Assembly: GCA_905160935.1 (NCBI GenBank)
Contig: CAJHZI010000882.1
Location: forward strand, 1,349,501 to 1,413,500
Source of the DNA: Enchytraeus crypticus
Lineage: Eukaryota > Annelida > Clitellata > Enchytraeida > Enchytraeidae
Length of the DNA: 64,000 nucleotides
Direction: 5' to 3'
Shown here: in pieces, positions 34,501 to 44,900 of the stretch
Layout of the letters: the number at the start of each line of letters is the position of its first letter
Position numbering within the stretch: position 1 is the first letter of the stretch
Program-made: the position numbers and the translations under genes
The notes under the pieces: generated by a model
Seen by the model: only the letters and a program-made list of their open reading frames with translations
Database searches by the model: none
Told to the model about the DNA's origin: nothing

Positions 34501-36328
34501 AGAGTAAGAAAAGAGATTAATTACATAGATTAAATACATACAATTACATAGATAACTTAGATTAAATACACACAATTACATAGAATTCATAGATTCAATA
34601 CAGTTGCATAGATTAAATACATACAATTACATAGAATACGTGGACTAAATACAATCAATTGCATAGATTAAATATATATTGATACATTGAATACATAGAT
34701 TATATACGATTGCATAGATTAAATATATATTGATACATTGAATACATAGATTATATACAATTGCATAGATTAAATATAGACATTTACTTTTGTTAATTAA
34801 TTAAATACATACAATTACATAGCTTATATTCATTTGTCTGTACAGGTCTGGTGGTGGTGAAACAAGTCAGATTGGAAAACCTGGACGTGCGTATCAACAA
34901 CAACAACAACAGCTTATGCAACAGTCAAGCAATATCTACGACAACCGAGACTCGTATCTAGATGATTACTCTGTGCCACGCAGTGATTCGTCAGTAGACT
35001 CTGGTATTTCTGTCCAATCAGGAGCCAACGAACAACCTCATGATAATATATCAAATAACGTGAAGACAAATCAACAGGTTGCAGGTGAATATGACGTACC
35101 ATCACAACTGGTTTATCCTTCAGCATCTTCGTCATCTGCTACATCACCTGCTTCAGTCCCAGCAGCGAATTCTTTAGATTTTCATTCTTCTTCCGGTAAC
35201 TCTGGTTCATACAATGTTTCTGCAAACCATCGAAAACCACCTGCAGTAAAACCTAAACCTAAGTCAAAGATGCCAGAAAGGTTCGCATCACAAGGTAGAC
35301 CTTTACCAGCACCTCCTAGCTATACCTCTGTTGTGCCAGACGATAAGCAGAGCAGTAGTTCGAGAGTAACTCCAGGGCAAGATGAGAGAACAAGACTTGG
35401 GGGTAGCAGTGACAATGGTGGGTCTAAGGCAGATATTTCAGTGATCGTTTCTGACTCAGCTTCGGAATGGAATGATGACTGCGACTATGTGACGATAGCC
35501 AATGACGCAGAGCTGGAGGTAAAGAAGAAGGTAGAGGAGGCAAGGAGTGGAAACCACTTCAATGCACGTCTTGCCTCCGATGCTTTCAACTCTCGAGTCA
35601 ATCGTCCTATTGACGGAATCACAAGTGGGGCATATCGGCAACAGAACGAATCATCGAGGCTTCCAGGTGGCGCCACGTTGAAGAATAGTGAAATTGGAAA
35701 ATTCACGTTTCAAGTTCATCAAGCGGAAAAGCTTGCAACTTCCAACGGAAATTCTAAAGTTATGAAGAACAGTTGTAGTACCTCTGCAGGTGGTCTTAGT
35801 GACAAGTTTAAAGAGAGATTGGATGCTGTCAAGAAGGCTACTAATATGACAGGGGACACGCCGTCAGGCAGAGTATCTGCTAACATTGAACCTGTTGTGG
35901 AGTTCTACGCGAGTCAAGCCGACGTGATTTTTACTGAAGTACAAGCGGCTGCGGGCGAGTTTTTTAACTGTGAAGGTACTGGTAACACTGATGCAGGCTC
36001 GTTTGCGCGTAGGGGTCGTAATGTTATCTTAGCGGCTCACAAGCTCGTCTATGTCAGCGATGCCATGGCTCGTCTGGGAACACTCTCTTGTGAAGAACCT
36101 GGCAGCACTGCAGCGGAGGGAGAGGGTGTGGGAGAGATAGTCCAAGCTGCTAACACGTTGTGCGAGTCTCTGAAAGCAGCCGTGGTAGCGACGCGTAATG
36201 CGGCACTGTTATACCCTGATGCTACGTCTAGACAGCGTGCTGAGGACTGTATACTGAGTGCAGTGGCAGAGTGTGCGGAGCTGTGTGACGTTATACACGC
36301 CAATGCCACACATCTACTTGTAGGATAG
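31177..36328 (+). CDS. p130CAS: p130Cas/BCAR1-family scaffold protein (gene, 3 coding exons)
   Basis: This is an adaptor of the CAS family (BCAR1, NEDD9, EFS, CASS4 in vertebrates). It links focal adhesion kinase and Src to CRK and Rac signalling at integrin adhesions. Joining 31177-31584, 32516-33603 and 34846-36328 keeps the frame (phase 0, then phase 2) and gives about 992 residues against ~870 in human BCAR1. The SH3 domain is at ~3-62 (ALYD-like AVYSNTADTAEELSF, WWLCSLRGRTGIAPGNRL). The substrate domain has about 12 YxxP motifs, mostly YDSP. The Src-SH3-type RPLPAPP is at ~650. The EWNDDCDYVTI block at ~707-717 corresponds to EDYDYVHL, and RPIDG is at ~752. The FAT-like C-terminal domain is at ~849-992 (NVILAAHKLVYVSDAMARLG; LCESLKAAVVATRNAALLYP). 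I cannot see a clear Ser-rich four-helix region. The invertebrate gene is probably the single co-ortholog of all four vertebrate members. Confidence 0.95.
31585..32515 (+). other. CAS intron 1
   Basis: AT-rich. Its 3' third is a 47-bp minisatellite (32117-32445) whose last decayed unit runs into the acceptor TGTTAATGCAG at 32505-32515. Confidence 0.75.
32117..32445. repeat. 47-bp minisatellite ending at the CAS exon 2 acceptor
   Basis: About seven copies of a 47-base unit with TATGTGTGTTAATAACAAGT, CTGTCATTTATGATG and TTTATACT. The sequence that leads into exon 2 (TTTATACTACTATACGCATG, then TTAATGCAG) lines up with TTTATACTGTTATATGTGTG, then TTAATAACAAG of the unit. The array therefore appears to derive from the intron end that includes the splice acceptor. 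Confidence 0.9.
32516..33603 (+). CDS. p130CAS: CAS exon 2 (substrate domain)
   Basis: It follows the acceptor TTAATGCAG and begins CDQSSTYDTPQLL. The donor is CAG|GTTTGT after 33603, and its phase 2 matches exon 3. It carries ten YxxP motifs: YDTP, YDVP, YDSP six times, YQTP and YDVP. When phosphorylated by Src/FAK, such YDxP sites are docking sites for CRK SH2 domains. The end is Ser-rich (SILSNRSSVLSSVGS...). Two antisense open frames over it are shadows. Confidence 0.93.
33955..34066 (+). repeat. SINE family S4, copy
   Basis: TACATTGCTAGAACGTC, CTTAGGATTGAGA, TTTTTCCTAGA.GTGTGCATTTT and GGTACATCTAG are shared with the inverse complement of 49843-49985. The other copy has a B-box-like GGGTTCAAATCTAG, so the family is probably tRNA-derived. 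Here that block has decayed. Confidence 0.7.
34385..34515 (-). repeat. Dispersed repeat X, second copy
   Basis: CATACAAGGATGATGTCAGG, CATGTCACTACAAATC and GCTGAAGAG are shared with 14896-15035. It is preceded by an AATAATAAAAATATTAAT-type tract. Confidence 0.65.
34520..34825. repeat. AT-rich ~21-bp array before CAS exon 3
   Basis: Repeated GATTAAATACATACAATTAC and ATAG-type phrases with length changes, plus a ~60-base duplication (GATTAAATATATATTGATAC ... twice, near 34668 and 34721). The array ends about 20 bases before the splice acceptor. Confidence 0.85.
34846..36328 (+). CDS. p130CAS: CAS exon 3 (Src-binding region and FAT-like domain)
   Basis: The acceptor is CTGTACAG|G, completing the codon split at exon 2. 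It begins SGGGETSQIGKPGRAYQQQQQQL, with a short CAA/CAG polyglutamine. It contains YSVP and YDVP, then VKPKPKSKMP, RPLPAPP and DDCDYV. The DCDYV Cys codon at 35480-35482 replaces the first Tyr of the usual YDYV Src-SH2 site. Next comes an acidic/Lys helix (AELEVKKKVEEARSG) and the FAT-like domain. It ends HANATHLLVG and TAG. The coding end is part of a tandem repeat that continues into the 3' UTR. Confidence 0.95.
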
Positions 36329-36680
36329 CAGTGTTTGTGCATTGTAATATTATACATGCCAATGCCACACATCTACAGGTAGGCTAGCAGTGTTTTTGCA
36401 GAACTGCGTGACGTTATACACGCTAATGGCACACATCTAGTTGTAGGCTAGCAGTGTTTGTGTAGAACTGTGTGATGTTATACATGCCAATGGCACACAT
36501 CTACTGGTAGGATAGCAGTGTTTTTGGAGAATTGTTAACTATATGCTGATAGGATATTTGTGCTGTGATGCTATGCATGCCAATGCTACATATCTACTGA
36601 CTGGTGGGATAGCAGTGTTGCTTGCAGAACTCTGTAATACTATAGAGGCTAATGCTACATATCTACTGATAAGATATCTG
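36279..36680. repeat. ~60-bp tandem repeat spanning the CAS stop codon
   Basis: Around six diverged copies of GTGTGACGTTATACACGCCA ATGCCACACATCTACTTGTA GGATAGCAGTGTTTGTGC. The first copy encodes CDVIHANATHLLVG and the stop, and the rest lie in the 3' UTR. The later copies are the most decayed. Confidence 0.9.
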
Positions 36681-36946
36681 TTGTAGACTTTTTGATGAGA
36701 TTAACTGTATACGTATATTCATATTGTGTAATGCTGTACAATCAGAATTCATGTTTCAATGTTTGAATTTTGATGTACGACTACTATATATATTTACAGA
36801 AACACGTGACAGCTCCTTTGTTTATTAGTCAATGCCTAGTTAGTGGCGTTATAGAAAAGTTAGCTATTGTAGTTGAGAGTGTACCAAATTACTTAGCAAT
36901 AGAATTTCTACTGAGTGACTACTAACTGTTAAATGGAATTTCTAGA

Positions 36947-36952
36947 AATAAA
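36947..36952 (+). promoter_or_regulatory. Candidate polyadenylation signal of the CAS gene
   Basis: AATAAA about 620 bases after the stop codon, in the expected orientation. Such hexamers are common in AT-rich DNA, so this is only a candidate. Confidence 0.35.
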
Positions 36953-37345
36953 ATTACTGGCATTACATTTTTGCACGGTATATTGCTAAAATTACTTTCA
37001 TATTTAAAAAACTTATTATTATTATTTACTGTTTTTTATATTTTACTTAATCACCTATGCACTTCTTATCCAATGATGAATACAACATCTAGAAAATATG
37101 ACTTAATTTTTGGTAGCTAAAGTTCTTATATTGTATGAAGTGTGTTTTAGCTACATAATTCTTACTGTATCGGTTTTATATGAAATAGTGATCATATTTT
37201 AAGTAGCTTCGGTAGCTGGATTTTCATATACTGTAGAAAGCAACAGCAATTTATTGTCTCTTTTAAATGCTATTGTCTGATAGTGAACTGCTTATTTATG
37301 GAAGGCTGTGCTAGCGTAGAAGTGTGCTAGTAGCATATGCAAGGT

Positions 37346-37385
37346 CTTAAATTATATACGTGCTTAGTGCACGTATATAATTTAA
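37346..37385. repeat. Short perfect inverted repeat
   Basis: TTAAATTATATACGTGC and its inverse GCACGTATATAATTTAA, with a 5-6 base loop (TTAGT). It looks like a local palindrome and I see no microRNA-like mismatches. Confidence 0.8.
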
Positions 37386-38460
37386 AATGGTAATACATTA
37401 TTATCCCGTTGCCTCCTTGTAATTTTACTCTATAACTTTTATGTTTAATGCTCACACATGGCAAGCAATCCTACTGGCAATGTATAACCGAATATTATAC
37501 TAATTAATTATTAATGCTGTGCACTATTAGCGCAGTGCTTAAGTATAGAAAGCAGTCCTAGTTGCACTTTATTGCAGTACATTAATGTTGCGCATTAACT
37601 AAATTTTAATTTTCTCTTGCAGAAAATGCCAACAGCTTTGTACTTCTACACATAAAACCTGTGCACTGTTGCTAAATTTCTCGGTTGAGCGTCATGCCAG
37701 ATTTGTTCTTGTATATTATCTGATTTACGTGTATATTTTTTATTGATTTGCTGCATTGCCTAGTAGTCTACACTGTTGCATATTTGCCGGTTATTTTTTA
37801 TTTAACCGTTGTATATATAGCATATTCTCGTGCGCTATTGTTGCCATGAATGGTTGTATCATTTACATAGAGTCTAATTATAAATGTCGAATCTGTGCAG
37901 AGAAACATGCGCATTTTATATATAACACTATGCATTTTTATTACATTATTCGAGGTCTTTACTCTGTTCTTATTACACATGTACATGTATATTTTGTAAT
38001 CTAGTTATGAGCACGGAGAAATGCTATGGCACCCAATCATTCACTCGATAGGCCCCACAATTGAGTTTTAAGGGACAGGAGCGCTCAAATCGTAAACATT
38101 ATGATCTAACGCGATGATTGTCAGCTGTCTGAGCTCTTCAGTAGCTTTCTGAGCACAAGAAAAGGGACGTTGAACTTTTTATGAACTTTTCTCTATATTT
38201 GGGCCTACATTGCCTATCAATATTTGTAATAATAAATAGGATTTTTCTTGTGAAGTCACTACTTTTCACTGTTCCACAAGTGGTTTTAAGCGACCCTTAG
38301 TGGTTTGCTTGGGGAAGGCATGAAACGATATAACTTTGTTTCGTGCATAATTGTACAGAATATCTATTTAAAACACAGAAAGTTACCAGTCAAAATAATG
38401 GTCATCACGGTATTCAGTATATACATTGGTAATCGCTCTGATTTCCGCGATTGTCTTATA

Positions 38461-39397
38461 GAGGGTGAGTAAAAAAAAGGATAACACCTGCAAAAAGTTT
38501 GAATATCTCAGGCTATTGTTAACATTTTCAAATCAAACTTTTACCAATTACTAAGGGACTAATTGTGGATGGGGTGGCCTATTTTCATACATTTTAATCT
38601 ATGGATTGGCCAGTTATACAAGTTTCAGCAGAACAACCCCCGTTTTTTACCTAAAAATGGCCTTTGCTACAACGGTCAGGGCAAATTGCACTTCATTGGC
38701 GAGAAGGAAAAGGTGAACGCTCAGTATGACGTCAATACTTTACTTCCCTAGCTGTTTGATGATTGCAATGCTCTTCTACCAAATGGTTTCATCTTTCAGC
38801 AGGATGGTGCTCCGGCTCATGCTTCTCGTCATGCACAGGAATGGGTCAGCGAGAGAAATCCGCATTTCATCATGAAGAGTGAATGGCCTCCAAACTCTCC
38901 CGATCAAAATACTCTGGATTACCATGTCTGGGGAACCATGCTGCATTTCTATCAGAAACACCAGGCTAAGCCTAAAAACAAAGCAGAACTGCTACCTACC
39001 ATCAATTTGGGAGAGACTGCCCCAAGCTGGAATCAACAAGGCTTTCCAAGAGTTTCGAAAGCTGCTGAAGTCCTGAAAAGCAGCTGGAGGAAAGCATATC
39101 GAATTTGCAGTAATACTAGCAGATACAACAGGTTCTTTCTGAATCACCACAACGATCCTTTTCAGGGCCAAAAAATAAAGTTAATATAATTTGCATTTAC
39201 AGTACATACAGAAAATGGGGGGTTGCTCTGCTGAAACTTTCATAACTGGTCAACTTATGTATTAAAACGGATAAAAATTGGTCGCCTCTTAAAAAGTAGT
39301 CCTTTAGTAATTGGTATAAGTTTTATTTGAAAATATTAACAATAGCCTTAGATATTCAAACTTTTTGCAGGTGTTATCACTTTTTTTACTCACCCTG
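38461..39397 (+). mobile_element. mariner (DD37D-type) deletion derivative with very long inverted ends
   Basis: It is flanked by TA on both sides (38459-38460 and 39398-39399). The ends GAGGGTGAGTAAAAAAAAGG and (inverted) CAGGGTGAGTAAAAAAAGTG open inverted repeats that stay alignable for about 190 bases (38461-38650 against 39208-39397). Between them a transposase remnant reads FDDCNALLPNGFIFQQDGAPAHASRHAQEW, then SEWPPNSPDQNTLDYHVWGTML. By hand count, 37 residues separate the Asp of DGAPAH from the Asp of LDYH, the DD37D spacing of maT-like mariners. A TAG lies before LFDDCN, and the N-terminal half with the DNA-binding domain and first catalytic Asp is gone. The element cannot be autonomous. 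Confidence 0.88.
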
Positions 39398-39404
39398 TAT
39401 ATTC

Positions 39405-40660
39405 TAGATCTAGAAAGTGTTAGCTTTTGCGAACTCTATAAAACTATAATATATATTAACAAATAATAGTTTTCCAAAAAATAAAACTTGTGGGAGTCAA
39501 TTTAAAATTTTTCTCGTGCTGCATCAGATTTTATCTATTGAATACGCTCAACATAACAATCTTAATCTGAGATTTTCTCTCGAAGTGCCTATTGTCTATT
39601 GGCAGGTCTATTTTGATCAATGGTAGCTCAACATATGTTTAGAATTTTTGAATAAGTTATCAAATCGTCCGGCATCCAAAGTTGTTGTCTTCCCCTAATC
39701 TTCTTCCTTCAATTTCGTCTTTCAGTAAACAGTCCCCACTCAGAACTTGACCCATCCATTTTGAGAATTATCGGAGATTAACCACTGTTGATAACGAAAT
39801 CTCATACAAATAAATTACTTGGATGAGATTTAAATTTCCTAGGTTATGCTCACTGTTTCATATTCTGTATGTTTGCTAGGGTCTGATCATGTTATAACTT
39901 GGATACTTTGGCGTACAGCTTAGAGGTTATACTGTATTTATTTATGTTTGTATAGAACTTTCTACAGGAACGATATTGTTCATGTTAGATTATTTGTGCC
40001 GCTATTCATGTTAGGTTACAAGTTAGCCATATTTGTTCCTTATATATGTTATACCGTATAGTATCAATATATCTACGCCAGTTTGCAAAAGGTCTGCCTA
40101 AAAATCAATATTTAAATATTTATTTAACTCATTTTATTATTTAAAAAATTGAATATAATACTTGTAAACTTTTTCATAGCATTTCATAAAATACAAATGA
40201 AAAAATTGAGTATTTTACCTTTTCTATTAATTACAATTATATCAGATGTCAAAAGCTTAACATAGACTAAACTAGTCCAAAGTGATGGTTTAAATAAAAC
40301 TATATACATATAAGTACAAATCCTGGTTAAACATGAAATATGTAAATTATGCAGATTTTGTTATAATTTCAGTATCGCACCTTATTCAGCACGGTCGATC
40401 CCTATTGTACGTACACTTTTTGAGTGCAGTGCTGTGATTTACTCTAGCAAGCACTGTAATCACAATATTAATGCTTTTTATAAAAATAACAGTTTATGTA
40501 TTAAAAACTCTGTAGTAGTATTTAATTTAAATACTGCAAACTGTAACGTCAAAAAAACATAAACTTGTCTAGCTGCATATTGTAAAAATTTCAGAAACTG
40601 TTAACGAGTTTAACCTGGATTGCTATGCTTTGATTGAAATGATAATTTATTTAATGTACA
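39405..40660. other. Gene-free stretch
   Basis: AT-rich intergenic DNA with nothing that I can support. Confidence 0.45.
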
Positions 40661-40671
40661 CAAGTCATTTC

Positions 40672-41121
40672 GTAGATCAATGCGATAGTCTTCCCAATTG
40701 CCACCTATGGATGCGAAAGTTGGACGCTAAAAAAGGCGGATAGAAGAATCGACGCTTTCGAGCTTTGGTGTTGGAGACGCGTGTTACGAGTCCCGTGGAC
40801 GGCTATAGTTAACAATAGAGATGTGCTAGATCGCATAAAACCAAGTATTTCTCTTGAAGGGAAGATCACAAAGCAAAGGTTGTCATACTTTGGACATGTC
40901 ATGCGAGCGAGTTCAATTGAGAAATCAATTATGCTAGGACAGGTCAGTGGAAAAAGGAGGAAAGGTCGTCAAAGAACGCGTTGGCTTGATACTGTAGAAT
41001 TTGCCCTCAACACCAGCATAGCGGGTTTGAGGGAGGCGGTAAGAAATCGTGATTCATGGAGACAGATAGTTCATAAAGTGTCCAAGAGTCGGCTTCGACT
41101 GAATGGATAACTCATCATCAT
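40672..41121 (+). mobile_element. 5'-truncated RTE retrotransposon (BovB-like), copy 1
   Basis: It is flanked by perfect 11-base duplications CAAGTCATTTC (40661-40671 and 41122-41132). It carries an uninterrupted frame [20 protein letters not shown] ... [20 protein letters not shown] ... [18 protein letters not shown] ... [13 protein letters not shown] ... and ends SRLRLNG and stop, followed by ATAACTCATCATCAT. This matches the C-terminus of the ruminant/squamate BovB polyprotein ([57 protein letters not shown]). The ATC-repeat tail fits RTE ends. The intact duplication and open frame suggest a fairly young insertion. Confidence 0.92.
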
Positions 41122-41132
41122 CAAGTCATTTC

Positions 41133-41792
41133 ACAACAAATAACTTTTTGTATTCAAATAATTAATTTCAACATCTTCAACTAATTATTTTATTCTGCTT
41201 AGCACTACCATACTATATTGACTAAATATTATAGAGAATTGATTGTTCTTTCAGTATTATTCAGTTTAATTTTGAGTAGTATCAGCGCAATTGTTCGCTA
41301 ACTAAAAAGTCGTTATCATGCAGCAATGGTATTTCAAAAGTTCACAGTTAAATTTGGTATTATTTCCAGATACTGAAGCAAGGTATTACACTCTTGTGTC
41401 TCATAATAAAACTATCAATTGTTCTGCAGCACTAGACTTACTAATAAACCTTTACTTGTACAATGCGAGCGTCATCCCTACCTGCGATAATTACTTGGAT
41501 ATTGAACTTCAAACTTACAACCTCAAATCAAAATCAAATAAAATAAAAAATAAAATTTAAAAATAAAAAAATTAAAATAAAATAAAAAATAAAATTTCTA
41601 AATCAAAGTTTGGAAAATGATACTCAACTGTTAAAGACAACTTTTTGCAATCATTATGCTATGGCACATACCAAAATTCAATATAATAGCCATAGTACAG
41701 AACTACACCAATCTTTGTTAAGAGTTCGAAGATTGAGTTACTGTCCAGTTCTATTAACTATCCACAACGTCACACCTAGTAGGACCCAACGT
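41133..41792. other. PSMB2 downstream region / 3' UTR
   Basis: It probably includes the PSMB2 3' UTR (minus strand). It contains an AAAAT-type low-complexity run (41525-41602). Open frames on the plus strand (41318, 41610) are not recognisable. The nearest minus-strand AATAAA that I noticed is near 41190. Confidence 0.45.
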
Positions 41793-41969
41793 CTATTGTT
41801 GAAGGATCATTTCTACATTTCTCGCTAGGTCAGGACCCGGGCCTGGCTGCTTCACCTCCACCGCTCCAGGCAGAACCTCAGCGTTGATGTTTGGCAGTTC
41901 TCTTACACCATTCTTGTCGATCACCTTCACACGGAACGTTCCCATGTTGAGCACCAGACGCGTGCCTAT
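41793..41969 (-). CDS. PSMB2: PSMB2 exon 6
   Basis: Acceptor TATACAG|ATAGGC. It encodes [35 protein letters not shown] and a Pro-rich tail ending NVEMILQQ and TAG. The tail after the family's usual end is extra. Confidence 0.93.
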   Translation of the reverse strand: MGTRLVLNMGTFRVKVIDKNGVRELPNINAEVLPGAVEVKQPGPGPDLARNVEMILQQ

Positions 41970-44900
41970 CTGTATACAATATCATCAGAAAGCAAGCCTT
42001 ACACTGTGTTTCGGTTAGAAATTTTACACTGTTTCGTTTAGAAATTTGGGTCGTTCCTGCTAGCAGTGGGTTAATGAGCTACTGGCTGAGCACGATATGG
42101 TAAATGAGTTGATAGGTCCTATGCTTGTCGTTGGTTGAGCTTGAATGTGAATTAAAGCAGCAATGATTTGTTTATTTATTCTTAGGCATGGGCGTCGCCA
42201 CTTTGTCAGCGTTACTAATCACATCGTTTGGCCAGTAACCACAAAACCGAACACGATCTCGTATCCTGGCTATGTGATGGCACTGAATAAATAATACACT
42301 GCTTTTAATGCCAAGTAAAATTATTACCAATTCAGAAGTTAAATTATTAACAGACATTTTAATAGATTTTTCTTAAGATCTGCTAATAAGCTGTAAATAT
42401 CACAACATTGGACCATATCATAAAATTATTTAAAAAATATATCAATATAATATCACACTAATCAAGAGTATCTGGAGAAAATAATGATTATCTGTTTACC
42501 TCAACACAAGAGAACTGTCTAAACATTTTATAAACACATAGAATTAATTAATTCTCAATCAGACGACTCGAAACTCTATAATGCTATAGAAATTAATTGA
42601 TGCAGAGAAGAATCAAGAAGAAGAACAATGTTACGTTAGCTGCAAGCAACAACAGGGGAATCACCAGGCGCGACGGTGCACTTCTTGAGAGACCACAAAA
42701 TATGATGAAGGGCGGAAGAAAAAAAAAAAAAAAATAAACTGTATAGAAACATTTTAAGATAGCATTGTTCCGTTGGATATACATTATAAATTTATCCATT
42801 TTCAAGTATGAATAGAAATATATTAACATTGTACAATAACAACAGATGTTTATAAATATCAATATATTTGAGTAGCTATTCATAGAGCAGACCTCATTTA
42901 CACATTTCTGAACCAGTTCTATGGCCTCCTTCTCTGTCATGTCTAAAACACAATACCATCACATGTATATACATAATATATATACATAAAATATATATAT
43001 ACATGCATATACTTGCATATAGTTTTAAATCCAAGTTTGGGAAAACGCTGGACCGCCTTGACAGCAACAAAGGCTGCATAAGACTCAGCTACATTAATCA
43101 ACTATAAATGTTTCTACGCCAAACTTCGAAAAGTAGCGCTTTCTGCTTGAAAATACAAGACTTCATAATATACAAACTGCATGTTAACAACAACTCAATA
43201 CAAATTTGAAGAATTGTGATAGTGTAGATAATTTGCAATGTCTGTCTAGCACACTGAGAGAGAAGAATTGTGGTAGTGTACCTGGTCTATAGTATCTGTC
43301 TAGCACACTGAGAGAAGAAGAATTGTGGTAGTGTACCTGGTCTATAGTATCTGTCTAGCACACTGAGAGAAGAAGAATTGTAGAGTGTACCTAGTTTGTA
43401 GTATCTGTCTAGCACATTGAGAGAAGAAGAATTGTAGAGTGTACCTAGTTTGTAGTATCTGTCTAGCACATTGAGAGAAGAAGAATTGTAGAGTGTACCT
43501 AGTTTGTAGTATCTGTCTAGCACATTGAGAGAAGAAGAATTGTAGAGTGTACCTAGTTTGTAGTATCTGTCTAGCACATTGAGAGAAGAAGAATTGTAGA
43601 GTGTACCTAGTTTGTAGTATCTGTCTAGCACATTGAGAGAAGAAGAATTGTAGAGTGTACCTAGTTTGTAGTATCTGTCTAGCACATTGAGAGAAGAAGA
43701 ATTGTAGAGTGTACCTAGTTTGTAGTATCTGTCTAGCACATTGAGAGAAGAAGAATTGTAGAGTGTACCTAGTTTGTAGTATCTGTCTAGCACATTGAGA
43801 GAAGAAGAATTGTAGAGTGTACCTAGTTTGTAGTATCTGTCTAGCACATTGAGAGAAGAAGAATTGTAGAGTGTACCTAGTTTGTAGTATCTGTCTAGCA
43901 CATTGAGAGAAGAAGAATTGTAGAGTGTACCTAGTTTGTAGTATCTGTCTAGCACACTGAGAGAAGAAGAATTGTAGAGTGTACCTGGCCTGTAGTATCT
44001 GTCTAGCACACTGAGAGAAGAATTGTGGAGTGTACCTGGTTTGTAGTATCTGTCTAGCACACTGAGAGAGAAGAACGATCCGTAGCCATGCACAGCGAAT
44101 GGGACACTGACAGACGAGGCGAGGTAATCCATGTAGTAGAGCCCACCTTCTCCTTTCTCATCACAGCCTCCTATCAGTAGATTCACCATGTACGCTGACT
44201 GCATCAATCAATCAATAACTATATTTATCAACCAATAAATAAATTATTAATCAATAATCCCTTCTTACAACAGCCTCCTATCAGTAAATTTCTCATAAAC
44301 AAGGGCTGTATCAATATATTCGTATTGTTTTACTTCAATAACTGAATGCTTAATTCCCTTTTCATGTACTAACAACTAGCAAGAGTATATGTATGAATAT
44401 GATGATAAGTATATGTAAGTGTATGAAGAGCTTGAATGTACGTGATTAAAAACTGTGACACAATTTAACAGACACTATACATAGCACTATTTCCTTTTAT
44501 AACTTAAAGTCAACTCTGTTTAGTTTTATATTTGGTCAATATTGATATAATTCACATTGATTTTTTTAATCTTAAGTAGTTCATCTGCATTAACTTTATT
44601 TTGATTATTCTTTTGATATTTTTATAGTTACTTTCCTTAAAATATAAACTTCACTATATAAAACATTATAAAAAACAAAATTATATTATAAACATCTACT
44701 TAAGCAGAATCTTTTATAGGCAGAAAAACAAGATTCTATTAGTTAGAAGACATAACAGGCGTTGACTTTGATGACAAGATTTGATGAGCTCAATGGAGTC
44801 TTCATTTACCACTATACCTGATAAACCTACTTAGATTAGCCTTACTAATATATTTATATTCAATGAAATATCATTTATAAACCACAATTCCATGACGATG

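Larger units (their letters stand above)
33604..34845 (+). other. CAS intron 2
   Basis: It holds a SINE S4 copy (33955-34066), a repeat X copy (34385-34515) and an AT-rich ~21-bp array (34520-34825) that runs up to the acceptor CTGTACAG of exon 3. Confidence 0.8.
36685..38458. other. Intergenic DNA after the CAS gene
   Basis: It probably includes the rest of the CAS 3' UTR. It contains a perfect short hairpin (37346-37385). I support nothing else here. Confidence 0.5.

Noticed and set aside
37346-37385. microRNA precursor
   Set aside because: The stem is a short perfect AT-rich palindrome with a tiny loop and no typical mismatched 60-80 base hairpin. There is no support for processing.
43287-44207. 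One continuous 306-codon reading of PSMB2 exon 4 through the whole array
   Set aside because: The intact downstream exons 5 and 6, which complete the proteasome subunit, show that the exon normally ends at a donor at or near the first unit. The full read-through frame is not the gene's product, although partial extension is possible.
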